Shown: positions 1 through 8,877 of the stretch, one piece after another
Layout: every line of letters starts with the position of its first letter
Position numbering within the stretch: the first letter of the stretch is position 1
NCBI GenBank assembly: GCA_901472505.1
Contig: LR590468.1
Coordinates: 3,075,501 to 3,139,500, forward strand
Length of the DNA: 64,000 nucleotides
From: Proteus vulgaris
Lineage (GTDB): Bacteria > Pseudomonadota > Gammaproteobacteria > Enterobacterales > Enterobacteriaceae
Direction: 5' to 3'
Translations under genes and position numbers: made by a program
The notes under the pieces: generated by a model
Database searches by the model: none
Seen by the model: the letters and a program-made list of their open reading frames with translations, nothing else
What the model was told of the DNA's origin: nothing

Positions 1-261
1 CCTAATTATCAAGTACCATTTGCTCAGGCTATTTATAACGAAACACAACTGCCGGTTATCGCTGTCGGACTTATTACAGAGCCAGAACAAGCTGAGGCTA
101 TTTTATTAACAGAGCAAGCTGACTTTATCGCATTAGGGCGAGGGATTTTATATGATCCTCGTTGGCCTTGGCATGCTGCGGAAAAACTTAAGCAGACTAT
201 AAAAGTTGCACCTCAATATTTACGTTGTGCGCCTCATGGTAGTAAAGACTTTTTTAAATAG
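1..261 (+). CDS. Old Yellow Enzyme family NADH:flavin oxidoreductase, C-terminal part
   Basis: The frame is open from base 1 to a TAG at 259-261, giving the last 86 residues; the start lies left of the window. The visible part has AVGLITEPEQAE followed by DFIALGRGILYDPRWP, which is the end of the TIM barrel of OYE-like flavoproteins, where the GRG loop contacts the FMN phosphate. The protein ends with LRCAPHG, similar to YqjM or xenobiotic reductases. Such enzymes reduce activated alkenes with NAD(P)H in the cytoplasm; the substrate cannot be told from this fragment. A strong terminator follows directly, so it closes its transcription unit. Confidence 0.85.
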   Translation, partial: PNYQVPFAQAIYNETQLPVIAVGLITEPEQAEAILLTEQADFIALGRGILYDPRWPWHAAEKLKQTIKVAPQYLRCAPHGSKDFFK

Positions 262-272
262 TTATTTTTAAG

Positions 273-318
273 CCATGGATAATTATAAAGTGTTATGTTA
301 ATTATCCATGGTTTTTTT
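273..318 (+). terminator. Rho-independent terminator after the OYE gene
   Basis: A perfect 13-bp stem (273-285 with 299-311, CCATGGATAATTA and its complement) closes a 13-nt loop and is followed by seven T at 312-318. Confidence 0.9.
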
Positions 319-514
319 GAGCATATTTATGATAATACAAATAATAGTGAGTATAAATTTATTGAATGGGGAACGTGGATCGTAGAATGAAATGAAAATA
401 AATCCTTTATTGTTTCAACCTAGGATTGCTTAAGGTGATGTGTTTTGAATGCGCACACATCATCAGAGAATTAAGCATTCTTTGATGACTCATTTATTTA
501 TAGCGAGTCATATT

Positions 515-1145
515 ATGAAAAATAAACATTGGTCGCGTGTAGAATATCTGCATGAAACAGTAAAAAATAAAAATATTATCATCAAAGGACAACACAGTTA
601 TTACAGTGATTGTTGGGATGAGGGGTTTGAAGCTTCAGTTGTGCGCTATCTTCATGGTGATGAAATTAGCCTGCAATGGGAGCCACTATGGGAAATTGAT
701 AAATTATATATTGGTGATTATGTCTGTATCGGTGCACAAGCCATCATATTAATGGGGGGAAATCATACTCATCGTATGGATTGGTTCTCTCTTTATCCTT
801 TTATGGATAAAATTGAAGAGGCTTATATAGGTAAGGGAGATACCCATATTCAAGATGGCGTATGGATAGGAATGCGTGCAATGATAATGCCTGGGGGTCA
901 CTATTGGTGAAGGAGCTATTGTTGCTGCTAATAGTGTTGTTTCTAAAGATGTGGAACCTTATAGTATTATCGGTGGAACACCAGCGAAACACATTAAGTA
1001 CCGTTTTGAGCCCAATGTGATTGAGCAACTTTTATCGTTAAAAATTTATCAATGGTCAGAGAAAAAATTTGAAGCTCTCAGGCCTTATTTATGTCAATCA
1101 TCAATTGATAAATTATTAATCGCGGAAGAAAAATTTATTGAATAA
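515..1145 (+). CDS. CatB-type xenobiotic acetyltransferase, frame broken at 893-897
   Basis: Left-handed beta-helix (hexapeptide) acetyltransferase of the CatB/Vat family, which transfers acetyl from acetyl-CoA to chloramphenicol or streptogramin-type hydroxyls. Visible family motifs are [30 protein letters not shown] with the catalytic-type His, [13 protein letters not shown], and after the break [19 protein letters not shown]. The frame is lost in a G5 run at 893-897. Reading four G instead restores [23 protein letters not shown] without a stop. With that correction, the ATG at 515 gives 209 residues, close to the usual CatB length, so I prefer it over in-frame starts further upstream (449, 485). 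No clear Shine-Dalgarno is seen. The break may be real or a homopolymer sequencing error. Confidence 0.75.
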
Positions 1146-1151
1146 ACTGAT

Positions 1152-1184
1152 CCCCTAAACATAAATATGTTTAGGGGCTTTTAC
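1152..1184 (+). terminator. Rho-independent terminator after the CatB-like gene
   Basis: Perfect 10-bp stem CCCCTAAACA (1152-1161) with TGTTTAGGGG (1169-1178), 7-nt loop, then CTTTTA. It lies 6 bases past the acetyltransferase stop, which supports reading the broken gene through to 1145. Confidence 0.85.
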
Positions 1185-1185
1185 T

Positions 1186-1551
1186 TAGATATTGTTGTAA
1201 TATAAATTTATAATATTATCAAAGCATAAAAATAATGTTGTTTTTTTATATGATCCTTATCTCAAATTTAAAAAGTTTTAATTTTATAAAAAAATTACTT
1301 TTTTAAAAATTAATGTTTGTTCTTGTTTTTTGTTATTTCTGTTTTTTTTCTTTAGTGATTGATTTTATTTTGAAAATAAAATGCTGTGATTTGTTTTTTT
1401 TATTGACTTTATAATTATAAAATAATGTTATTATTTATTTTTAATAGAGTTTTTGAAGGGTATTAAATTATTTTATAAAATATATAATGTGTAAAAAATA
1501 AAATACATATTACTCTATATATGAGTTTATTAATTATGGAGTAATATAGGT
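1186..1551. other. AT-rich gene-free stretch upstream of the trimeric autotransporter
   Basis: About 365 bases of very AT-rich sequence with several poly-T and poly-A tracts (for example T8 near 1342) and no supportable ORF. It must hold the adhesin promoter. Its composition matches the AT-rich adhesin rather than the flanking housekeeping genes and fits H-NS-type silencing, which is inference. Confidence 0.5.
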
Positions 1552-3294
1552 ATGATTCGAAATATAAATTTCAAGATAAAACTATTGGTTATTATATTAT
1601 TTTCATCTACGTTTTCTTATGCCAATAATACCACGTTGTTAGGTGGAAATAGTAAAGCAGATGGTAATGAATCGACAGCTGTTGGATATAATACATGGGC
1701 ACATTCTGATCAATCAACAGCGATTGGCGCTAATGCAGGTGCTGAAGGTGAAAATGCAACTGCAATAGGCCATAAAAGTACAGCAATAGGAGACAATGCA
1801 TTGTCATTGGGAAGTGGTGCAATGGCCATTGGTGAAGGTTCACTTTCTATTGGTTCTCAAGCTTATAGTGAAAGTAAGGATGCAATTAGTATTGGTAAAG
1901 GTGCAATAAATAATGCTGAAAATGGAGTTATATTAGGTAGCGGAAGCAATCTCGCTGATAGCGCTGATAATTCGGTTATTATTGGTAGTAAGTCATCTGG
2001 AACAGCAAGTAATGCTATTATATTAGGTGATAAAAGTAGTAATAATCGTGATAATACTTTATCAATAGGTAGTGACAAAAACCAGCGACAAATTATTAAT
2101 GTTGCAGCAGGAACTGAAGATACAGATGCGGTTAATGTTTCTCAATTGAAAGAAGAAAAAAATAATATTCTTACTGAAACGGATAAGCATATTAGTGATA
2201 ATAATGTCGTTATTTACGATAAGATTGAGCAGGAAAAAAGTACTCTTATTAAAGAAACAACAACTCAAATAAATGAAAATAATAAGTTAATACAAGAAGA
2301 TATCTCAAAAGCAAATGAAGCTGTATTAAAACAGAGTGAATCTAAGGCGAAAGCATTAGCTGAAGATTCAAATAAAAAATCAAATCACTATACCGACAGT
2401 AAACTAAACGAACATCAAGATAATATTGTTAATTATATCAATGAAGAAAAAAAAGAATTTTATCTTTATACCGAAGATAAGTTTTTAGAAATGAAAGAAG
2501 GTATTGAATCTTATACTGATAATAAAGTTAATGATATAAAGGAAGGAATAGAAGAACATACTAATAATAAAATCCTTGAATCTGAAAGTAATATTAAAGA
2601 TTATACAAGTAATAAATTTATTGAAATTGAAAATAGTGGCAAAGAATATACTGATTTAAAAGTTAATGAACATGATAAAAAAATAGTTGAACATGTTAGT
2701 AATATAAGAGATGAAATTACAAATTCAACAGAAGGAAAAGTAAAAGCGTCAGAAAAAAAAGCGAATAGTTATACTGATATAGAAATTAGTAAAATTACTT
2801 CTGGGGTGAATGGGCTTATTGGTAAAAATAATGAAAAAATAATAAAAGAACGTGAGAAGTATATTACTCAAAAGGGAAGCGAGTATATTAATATCACTAA
2901 TAATATTATTAATGATAGAGATGAATCATTGAAGGAATATATAGAGAATGCGAAACATGATTCTATTTCTATTGCTAACGAATATACCAATAATAAAATT
3001 AAGAATATTTTTATTGATAACGATATCGCACTTAAAAATATGGATAATAAAATCGATAAAGTAGATAAAAGAGCAAGCGCGGGTATAGCCTCTGTCGCAG
3101 CAATGGCAAATATTCCCTATGTGACTAACCATACTTTTAGTTTAGGTGTGGGGGTTGGTAATTATCGTGATGCTAATGCGTTTGCAACAGGTGCTCAATA
3201 TCAAATCACAGAGAGTGCAATTATTCGTGTTTCAGCTTCATGGAATACAGAAGATCGTGGTGTTGTGGGAGGTGGTGTCTCTTATGGTTGGTAA
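1552..3294 (+). CDS. YadA-like trimeric autotransporter adhesin (type Vc)
   Basis: 580 residues with the full trimeric-autotransporter layout. Residues 1-24 are a Sec signal peptide ending SYA. Residues about 25-180 are a YadA-like head with repeated SxAIGxxA-type strands (STAVGYN, STAIGAN, ATAIGHK, LSIGS). A neck motif follows (RQIINVAAGTEDTDAVNVSQL region, about 178-197). Residues about 200-505 form a long Lys/Glu/Asn-rich coiled-coil stalk, and the last 75 residues are the four-strand YadA anchor (ASAGIASVAAMANIPY, then SLGVGVGNYRDANAFATGAQYQ, ending in Trp). It should form a surface trimer used for adhesion or autoaggregation. TATGGAGTAATATAGGT precedes the ATG. Lysine- and Asn-rich, AT-rich codon use differs from its neighbours and suggests acquisition. 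Proteus mirabilis is known to carry such proteins (AipA, TaaP); I cannot assign this one to either. Confidence 0.9.
   Translation: MIRNINFKIKLLVIILFSSTFSYANNTTLLGGNSKADGNESTAVGYNTWAHSDQSTAIGANAGAEGENATAIGHKSTAIGDNALSLGSGAMAIGEGSLSIGSQAYSESKDAISIGKGAINNAENGVILGSGSNLADSADNSVIIGSKSSGTASNAIILGDKSSNNRDNTLSIGSDKNQRQIINVAAGTEDTDAVNVSQLKEEKNNILTETDKHISDNNVVIYDKIEQEKSTLIKETTTQINENNKLIQEDISKANEAVLKQSESKAKALAEDSNKKSNHYTDSKLNEHQDNIVNYINEEKKEFYLYTEDKFLEMKEGIESYTDNKVNDIKEGIEEHTNNKILESESNIKDYTSNKFIEIENSGKEYTDLKVNEHDKKIVEHVSNIRDEITNSTEGKVKASEKKANSYTDIEISKITSGVNGLIGKNNEKIIKEREKYITQKGSEYINITNNIINDRDESLKEYIENAKHDSISIANEYTNNKIKNIFIDNDIALKNMDNKIDKVDKRASAGIASVAAMANIPYVTNHTFSLGVGVGNYRDANAFATGAQYQITESAIIRVSASWNTEDRGVVGGGVSYGW
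2389..2814 (+). repeat. 15/11-residue coiled-coil repeat array in the adhesin stalk
   Basis: Within the stalk the motif (Y/H)T(D/N/E)xK recurs at exact 45-base steps from 2467 to 2692 (2467, 2512, 2557, 2602, 2647, 2692). One 15-residue unit precedes at 2389 followed by an 11-residue unit at 2434, and another 11-residue unit at 2737 precedes YTDIE at 2770. Periods of 15 and 11 residues are those of right-handed coiled coils; 15-residue repeats are known from the YadA stalk. Confidence 0.75.
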
Positions 3295-3428
3295 ATATTT
3301 ATTGTATTACGTTGTTTAGAATAAAATGAGAAATAGGGTCGTTGTCTTTTTTATATAATTGAGTGGCTTTTATGCCACCAATTTGAATAATAAGGGTAAC
3401 GACCTTTGTTCTTTATGATGAGTAAATT

Positions 3429-3746
3429 ATGATCTATCTCTATTCAGGTGGTGGGTGTTTTGAAAAGCAAGTAAGAGTAAATCAAGCGACAATAGATAAA
3501 GCGACAGAAATTGCCAAAAATAAAATGAAGAAAATCATTCAAATAAGATCGCTTGCTGATATTTCTGTTGATATTGAGGATATTGGTGCAATATTGCTAA
3601 TTGAACCTACTATTGAATTAGCCCTTGAAGTGGGGCGACGATATTCACACTCTGTTGATATTGTTATTGCCGAAAGTGCAAAAATAGGAATGAAATTAAC
3701 GGTTTGTCAGATTGAATTTTCAGCTAGCAAGATCTGTGTTCTCTGA
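3429..3746 (+). CDS. Hypothetical 105-residue protein
   Basis: Not recognised. The predicted product is a mixed alpha/beta sequence with a Lys-rich helix (KATEIAKNKMKKIIQ) and alternating hydrophobic stretches (IEDIGAILLIEPTIELALEVG), and no signal peptide or membrane segment. No convincing Shine-Dalgarno is seen before the ATG. A small hairpin (GTGGC ... GCCAC, about 3362-3377) lies upstream and the inverted DnaA-box pair lies just downstream. It could be a real small gene or a fragment. Confidence 0.4.
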   Translation: MIYLYSGGGCFEKQVRVNQATIDKATEIAKNKMKKIIQIRSLADISVDIEDIGAILLIEPTIELALEVGRRYSHSVDIVIAESAKIGMKLTVCQIEFSASKICVL

Positions 3747-3761
3747 TCCTCTATTGTATAC

Positions 3762-3788
3762 AGTTATCCACATTAACTGTGGATAACT
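3762..3788. repeat. Inverted pair of perfect DnaA-box sequences
   Basis: An 11-bp perfect inverted repeat (AGTTATCCACA at 3762-3772, TGTGGATAACT at 3778-3788) around a 5-base centre. Each arm contains TTATCCACA, the strong R1-type DnaA box. It could alternatively be a transcription stop hairpin for the preceding ORF, although no T-run follows. Confidence 0.55.
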
Positions 3789-3977
3789 CTTGTCTTACGT
3801 GTTAGTAATCTTATTACCATTTGATTTTATTGAATATTTATCGTTGATTGAAAAATACCCATTTAAATTAATTATTTTAATGTCTTGTTATTACTCAGAA
3901 TAATTTACCACGTAATAAAAACTATGTGTTTTTTAATTAAGGCGGGCCAAAAGAGAGATTGTACACGTTATAAGAGA

Positions 3978-4388
3978 TTATTTATCAAATAATGGAGTCG
4001 GTTTACCGGCATTATCGACGGCCACAAAATTAAATTGACCATGGATCACTTCTTCACGTCCTTCAGCGTACATGTCTTCAAGGAAAATAGAGACATTGAC
4101 GGTTAAACTGGTGCGCCCAACCCGAATAACTTCACCGACTAGTTCAATAATTGTGCCTGATGGAATAGGGTGATTAAAATTAATTTTTTCAGTTGAAACG
4201 GTGACGAGACGTTTACGGCTAAAGCGTGTTGCGGTGATAAATGAGACTTCGTCCATCCAAGCTAATGCAGTGCCACCAAAGAGTGTTGAGTGATGATTTG
4301 TTGTGGTTGGAAAGATAACTTTAGAAACACGAGTAACTGAATTTTTAATTTTATCTTGTAGTTCAGGAGATAACTCAGAGATAGACAT
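3978..4388 (-). CDS. Hotdog-fold acyl-CoA thioesterase (YciA/YkhA type)
   Basis: 136 residues, a single hotdog domain. Family signatures are TTTNHHSTLFGGTALAWMDE near residues 28-47, where the long helix and its acidic residue sit in acyl-CoA hydrolases, then TVSTEKINFNHPIPSG and VGEVIRVGRTSLTVNVSIF for the central strands. Such enzymes hydrolyse acyl-CoA to free acid and CoA in the cytoplasm. The YciA/acyl-CoA hydrolase group is clear from NHHSTLFGG; the exact orthologue is not. The ATG follows an AAGG element about 10 bases upstream. It lies downstream of the PhzF-like gene on the same strand. Confidence 0.85.
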   Translation of the reverse strand: MSISELSPELQDKIKNSVTRVSKVIFPTTTNHHSTLFGGTALAWMDEVSFITATRFSRKRLVTVSTEKINFNHPIPSGTIIELVGEVIRVGRTSLTVNVSIFLEDMYAEGREEVIHGQFNFVAVDNAGKPTPLFDK

Positions 4389-4412
4389 AACAATTAAGCC
4401 TTCTTCTTTTTG

Positions 4413-4439
4413 ATACTGTAGGGAAATTCCCCACAGTAT
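4413..4439. other. Hairpin between the PhzF-like and thioesterase genes
   Basis: Stem of 11 pairs with one mismatch (ATACTGT/ACAGTAT, then GGGA/TCCC) around a 3-base loop. No T-run follows on either strand, so it may act as a weak transcription stop or an RNA processing site rather than a classic terminator. Confidence 0.4.
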
Positions 4440-4494
4440 AAAATAGAGTAAATTGAAAGCAAAGTAGATGAATAGCTGATTATGCCGTCAGTAA

Positions 4495-5274
4495 TTAAAA
4501 GGTAATTTTACCGGTTAGAAAAAGAGTAGCATCACCTGTCAGTAAAAGACGATTATTTTTTAATTCGCAGTTGATATTTCCACCTCGTTTTGAGACTTGT
4601 CTTGCATATAACTGTGTTTTATTGAGTTTGTTACCCCAAATGGGCGCTAATACACAATGTGATGTGCCTGTAACGGGATCTTCATTCACACCTTTTACGG
4701 GGGCAAAGAAGCGAGAAATAAAGTCAAAAGGAGCATGACCGTTAGCGGTAATAATAACGCCAGGTAAAGGCAACTGTGCAATCTGAGTGAAATCCGGTTG
4801 GTAGTTAATGACAGTCTCTGGATCAGACAAAAAGCAAACATAACGATCATGCGCTTGCCAAACTTCATCTATTTGTAAGGCTAATTTTTCTTCAAGCGAT
4901 GGTTTTATATCGTTATTTAATGTTGCAGGAATGGTTGGAAAATTAAGTGTAAAGAATGTGTCTTGGCAAGAGACCGTGAGCTCACCTGAAAGCGAATGAA
5001 ATTTAAAGAGATTATCTGGGGCGTGTTTGACCGTCTTTAATACAAATGCAGTGGCTAATGTGGCATGTCCACACAGAGGTACTTCAATTTTTGGGGTAAA
5101 CCAACGAATGTGATCACCAACTAAAAACGCAGTTTCGGGTAAATTAATCTCATTAGCGAGAGTAATTAAGGTGGTATCGTCTAACCATTCCTCTAACAAA
5201 ACGACGGCTGCAGGATTTCCTGAAAAAGGTGTAGAGGAAAAGGCATTAACATAATAAATGGGAAGAACAGTCAT
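4495..5274 (-). CDS. PhzF-family epimerase/isomerase
   Basis: 259 residues with the two-fold diaminopimelate-epimerase-like fold of the PhzF family. Visible signatures are VNAFSSTPFSGNPAAVVLL at the N-terminus, NLPETAFL carrying the conserved catalytic-type Glu, WFTPKIEVPLCGHATLATA, and in the second half EDPVTGTSHCVLAPIW. No phenazine cluster surrounds it, so it is one of the many orphan PhzF proteins whose substrate is unknown; phenazine synthesis should not be inferred. The ATG at 5272-5274 begins the usual MTVLPIYYVNAFSS start. Confidence 0.88.
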   Translation of the reverse strand: MTVLPIYYVNAFSSTPFSGNPAAVVLLEEWLDDTTLITLANEINLPETAFLVGDHIRWFTPKIEVPLCGHATLATAFVLKTVKHAPDNLFKFHSLSGELTVSCQDTFFTLNFPTIPATLNNDIKPSLEEKLALQIDEVWQAHDRYVCFLSDPETVINYQPDFTQIAQLPLPGVIITANGHAPFDFISRFFAPVKGVNEDPVTGTSHCVLAPIWGNKLNKTQLYARQVSKRGGNINCELKNNRLLLTGDATLFLTGKITF

Positions 5275-5378
5275 CGCATTACCTTAATGATAAACTATCA
5301 ATAAATCGAAGATAATCAGATTAAGTGTTTTAAATTCTAGGTGCAATACATAAAAATTCCTTTTAAATAACAAAGACA

Positions 5379-5418
5379 AAAAACAAAAAGCCATGCCTAA
5401 ATGAATGAGGCATGGCTT
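5379..5418 (-). terminator. Rho-independent terminator of the peptide transporter gene
   Basis: Read on the minus strand, AGCCATGCCT (5408-5417) and AGGCATGGCT (5389-5398) form a perfect 10-bp stem with a 9-base loop, followed by a T-rich tail (plus-strand A-run 5379-5389). It lies directly after the transporter stop. Confidence 0.85.
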
Positions 5419-5437
5419 CAATAATGAACGCGTAAAA

Positions 5438-6973
5438 TTAAGCTTGTGCTTTTTCTTTGTTATCTGCGCTTTGTAAAATCTTACGAACAGGAATAATTAG
5501 TGCAGCCAGAACAACAGCACAAATAACCAGAGCGATAGAAACATGAGAGAAGAAATCAGGCATTACATCAAGTTTATCAGGGCGAATATTTCCTCCCATT
5601 AAACCTGCTGCTAAATTACCTAACGCACTTGCACAGAACCATAATCCCATGACCTGGCCACGCATTCTTGCTGGGGCTAAAATAGTCATTGTCGCAAGCC
5701 CTATTGGGCTTAAGCATAATTCACCTAATGTCAGTAATAAGATGCTACCAATTAACCAAAGTGGTGAAACACCTTGTCCTGTTGCGATAACGCTTTCAGA
5801 AGCAAACATCATGACCGTGAAGCCACCTGCGGCAAATAAAATGCCAATTACAAACTTAGTCATACTGCTTAAGTTTATATTCTTACGTGCCATCATTGGC
5901 CATAACCAACTAAAGACCGGTGCAAGAATAATAATAAACAGGGCGTTAACGGACTGGAACCAAACCGCTGGGATCTCAAAGCCCATAAAGTTTAAGTCTG
6001 TATAGTCATTCGCAAATAAGTTAAATGATGTCGGTTTTTGTTCGAATGCAGACCAGAAAAGGGCTGCTGAAACCAATAATAGGAAACAAACAAATAAGCG
6101 AGAACGGTCACTACTACTTAATCCAGCAAATAGGAATAAATAGATAAAATATGCGATAACACTCCCTGAGATCACATAAACCATAAAGTTAGCAACCATA
6201 ACCGGGTTAAATGGAATAACGCCTGAAATGATAAGACTAACAATCGCAATAAGAACAACGGATAAAGCTAAAATCCATTGACCGACATTACGACGAACAA
6301 CCGTAGGGCGATCCCAGCTTGAATCTAACCCAACTTCACTATCAAAACGACGCATTGTGGGTACTGCATAGAAGCGAAAGATCAGTAACGCAACAAGCAT
6401 ACCAATACCACCAATACCGAAGCCCCAGTGCCAACCGTAATCACGAACTAAGAAGCCTGTGATGAGTGGTGCAATAAATGAGCCCATATTTATGCCCATA
6501 TAAAATAAGGAGAATCCGCCATCACGGCGAGTATCATCCCTTTTATATAAGGTTCCTACCATCACAGTGACACATGTCTTAAATAGCCCTGTACCTAAGA
6601 CAATCAGCAGTAGGCCGATAAAGAATAGGTTTTGTGACCAAAAAGCAGAAAGTGCAATAGAAAGATGCCCTAAGGCGATAAAGATAGATCCATACCATAC
6701 TGCTAGGCGTTGACCTAACCAGTTATCAGCGAGCCAACCTCCTGGTAACGATGTTAAATACACACCGCCCGCGAAAATCCCCACAATAGCAGATGCCTGC
6801 TCTCTGGGGATTTCCATGCCACCTTCATAAACGGTAGCTGCCATAAATAAGATTAATAATGGGCGAATACCGTAGAAAGAAAAGCGTTCCCACATTTCAG
6901 TAAAGAAAAGGGAGCTTAATGGATAGGGGTGGCCAAAGAAAGTTCGGCTAGATTTTGAGTGAGTAGATTGCAT
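5438..6973 (-). CDS. POT/PTR-family proton-coupled peptide transporter
   Basis: 511 residues, about 12-14 transmembrane helices. The N-terminal FFTEMWERFSFYGIRPLL is the POT-family ExxER-type helix-1 motif used for proton coupling; KTCVTVMVGTLY, then GGFSLFYMGINMGSF in the next helices, is the PTR signature region. It imports di- and tripeptides with protons across the inner membrane. The long central segment RRFDSEVGLDSSWDRP is a cytoplasmic linker. Sequence around helix 1 differs from DtpA/DtpB of E. coli, so I do not give a dtp symbol. I chose the ATG at 6973; the longer frame to 7012 uses a TTG with a Cys/Trp-rich leader and no better ribosome site. Confidence 0.85.
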   Translation of the reverse strand: MQSTHSKSSRTFFGHPYPLSSLFFTEMWERFSFYGIRPLLILFMAATVYEGGMEIPREQASAIVGIFAGGVYLTSLPGGWLADNWLGQRLAVWYGSIFIALGHLSIALSAFWSQNLFFIGLLLIVLGTGLFKTCVTVMVGTLYKRDDTRRDGGFSLFYMGINMGSFIAPLITGFLVRDYGWHWGFGIGGIGMLVALLIFRFYAVPTMRRFDSEVGLDSSWDRPTVVRRNVGQWILALSVVLIAIVSLIISGVIPFNPVMVANFMVYVISGSVIAYFIYLFLFAGLSSSDRSRLFVCFLLLVSAALFWSAFEQKPTSFNLFANDYTDLNFMGFEIPAVWFQSVNALFIIILAPVFSWLWPMMARKNINLSSMTKFVIGILFAAGGFTVMMFASESVIATGQGVSPLWLIGSILLLTLGELCLSPIGLATMTILAPARMRGQVMGLWFCASALGNLAAGLMGGNIRPDKLDVMPDFFSHVSIALVICAVVLAALIIPVRKILQSADNKEKAQA

Positions 6974-7393
6974 CTTAAATTCCCAAAAAAAACCTCTACA
7001 GGTCGTTTGCAAGTAAAAAGAACAAAATAGTAGCAGGTGGCTAAACAGAGGTGTTTCATTCTGTTATCATTTTCCACTGCATTTAATTAATATATTTTTA
7101 ACATACTTTTGTCAGGATTTAGTGACTAAAAGCATATTTCATACTTTATAAACCATTTTTTGGTGCAAAAGTCGATAAAAATCTCATTTTACAATAGTTA
7201 ACCTTGCATTTTTTTGAAAAAATAGGACAAGTAAATTTTACTAGACTTAACAAATGGGTGTTGGGAATATTCTTAATAAACAGTGAATTACAAAAAATAG
7301 AATAAAAAAAATAACAATTAGGCCTTTAAATGTAAAAGTGTAATTTTTTGAAGAAAAAAAACTATTAACTGATCTTATTTGTGGATTTTTTGA
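6974..7393. other. Gene-free AT-rich spacer upstream of the peptide transporter
   Basis: About 420 bases between the transporter start and the mdtG stop with no supportable ORF. It should contain the transporter promoter. I saw no convincing operator or RNA element. Confidence 0.4.
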
Positions 7394-8604
7394 CTACTTT
7401 TCTTGTGGCGTTCTAAAGCTTAACCAAGAATAAATGAGATTAAAAAAGACAACCGCGGCGGTGAAATAAAAAACAGCTCTAAATCCATAACTTGCTGCAA
7501 CAAAAGCCCCCATTAACGGTCCTGTAACATTACCCACATCCCTTAATGCTTGGTTATAGCTAAAAATTCGTCCTGCAATTGCTGGGGTAATATTGTACAA
7601 AATAAGGGTTTTGTACCGCAGGTAGCATGGCCGCATTTACGGCACCTAATAAAAATCGTAATGCACCTAATTCCCAATAATTGCTGACAAGTGCCATCGG
7701 AATTAGCATAAAAATAGAAAGCCCAAGCGTAAAAATAAGGACTTTATCGGGGCCAATTCTGTCACCTAATTTACCGAAGCGAGGGGCGCTAATGAGGGCT
7801 GCAATACCAGGTACTGACGCAATAACACCACTGATAAAAGCAAGATTGCTAATAGAGCCCGCTAACTCGCGGATATAAAGTGTCAAAATAGGTGTGACAG
7901 AGCCTGTTGCAACTTGAATAATCATGGTGGTAAAAAATAAGCAAACAACCAGCCTTTTGTTTTTTAGTGATGAAAACACTTGTTTTGTCGTTAGTGCATC
8001 TTTTTTAGAGACAGGTGTAAAGTTTTCACTCACAAAAAAAGAGGGTAACTAAAAAGCAAATAAATAAAACGGCAGAAGTAATAAAGAAGACGGGACGTAA
8101 CCCATAGAGATCAGCAAGCATTCCTCCAATTAAAGGGCCAATTAATGCACCACTCACCGCGCCTGTTGAAAGCGTTCCTAATGCCCAACCACTTTTTTTC
8201 ACTGGAACTTGTGTAGCGATTAATGCATTCGCATTAGGAACAAAACCACCTAATACACCCAATAAGGCGCGTAACACTAATAACTGCCATATATTTTGTG
8301 CAAAACCAATTAATACCATAACAATTGCCATGCCCAGTGCAGAGCGCAATAGCATTAATTTACGGCCTTTTCTATCTGATAGTTTTCCCCAAAAAGGGGC
8401 GGCAATTGCGGAAAAAAGGAAAGTAATACTAAAAGCGACACCTGTCCAAAGATTAAGCTCTTCATGGTCTGTTATGCCGAGTTCTTCTACATATAAAGGG
8501 AGGAACGGCATAATTAAACTAAAACCGGCGCCGGTGAGAAAACAGCCAAACCAGACAATATAAAGATTTCGTTTCCAAGAGTTATTTCGGGGCTTGAGAT
8601 CCAT
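7394..8604 (-). CDS. mdtG: MdtG-like MFS drug efflux transporter, two frame breaks
   Basis: Read through, the product aligns along its length with E. coli MdtG (YceE), a 12-helix major facilitator linked to fosfomycin and deoxycholate resistance: [71 protein letters not shown], then [20 protein letters not shown]. The frame breaks twice. One base too many in the A7 at 8034-8040 cuts the first part after LVTLFF; one base too many in the T4 at 7609-7612 breaks LPAVQTLILYN. Removing both gives 402 residues, near the usual 408. It sits next to lpxL, as in E. coli, which supports the assignment. Both breaks are homopolymer insertions and may be sequencing errors. Confidence 0.82.
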
Positions 8605-8843
8605 GTTACTCCTTTAGCCGAGAAAGAGAGAGTAAACCAAGAAAATAGATTAAATATAACCGTAACGATGTTGACAGCGACAACAGCGAGTCGGTTTTCT
8701 TCTTTTTATAGAGAATAAGAATATAGCCATGATACAGAATAAGTGCGATAGGTCTTGCTCTTATAATGTGTTTTGCAGGAGTCTACAGCTTATGCTGTTA
8801 TTTATTGGTATTATTATTTTTTATATTGTTTAATGCGTAGTGT

Positions 8844-8870
8844 GTGGCTGTTTATGGTTAAAACAGCCAC
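8844..8870 (-). terminator. Hairpin downstream of lpxL
   Basis: Perfect 10-bp stem GTGGCTGTTT (8844-8853) with AAACAGCCAC (8861-8870), 7-base loop, 8 bases beyond the lpxL stop. The tail is not T-rich, so termination is probable rather than sure. Confidence 0.55.
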
Positions 8871-8877
8871 TTGGTTA

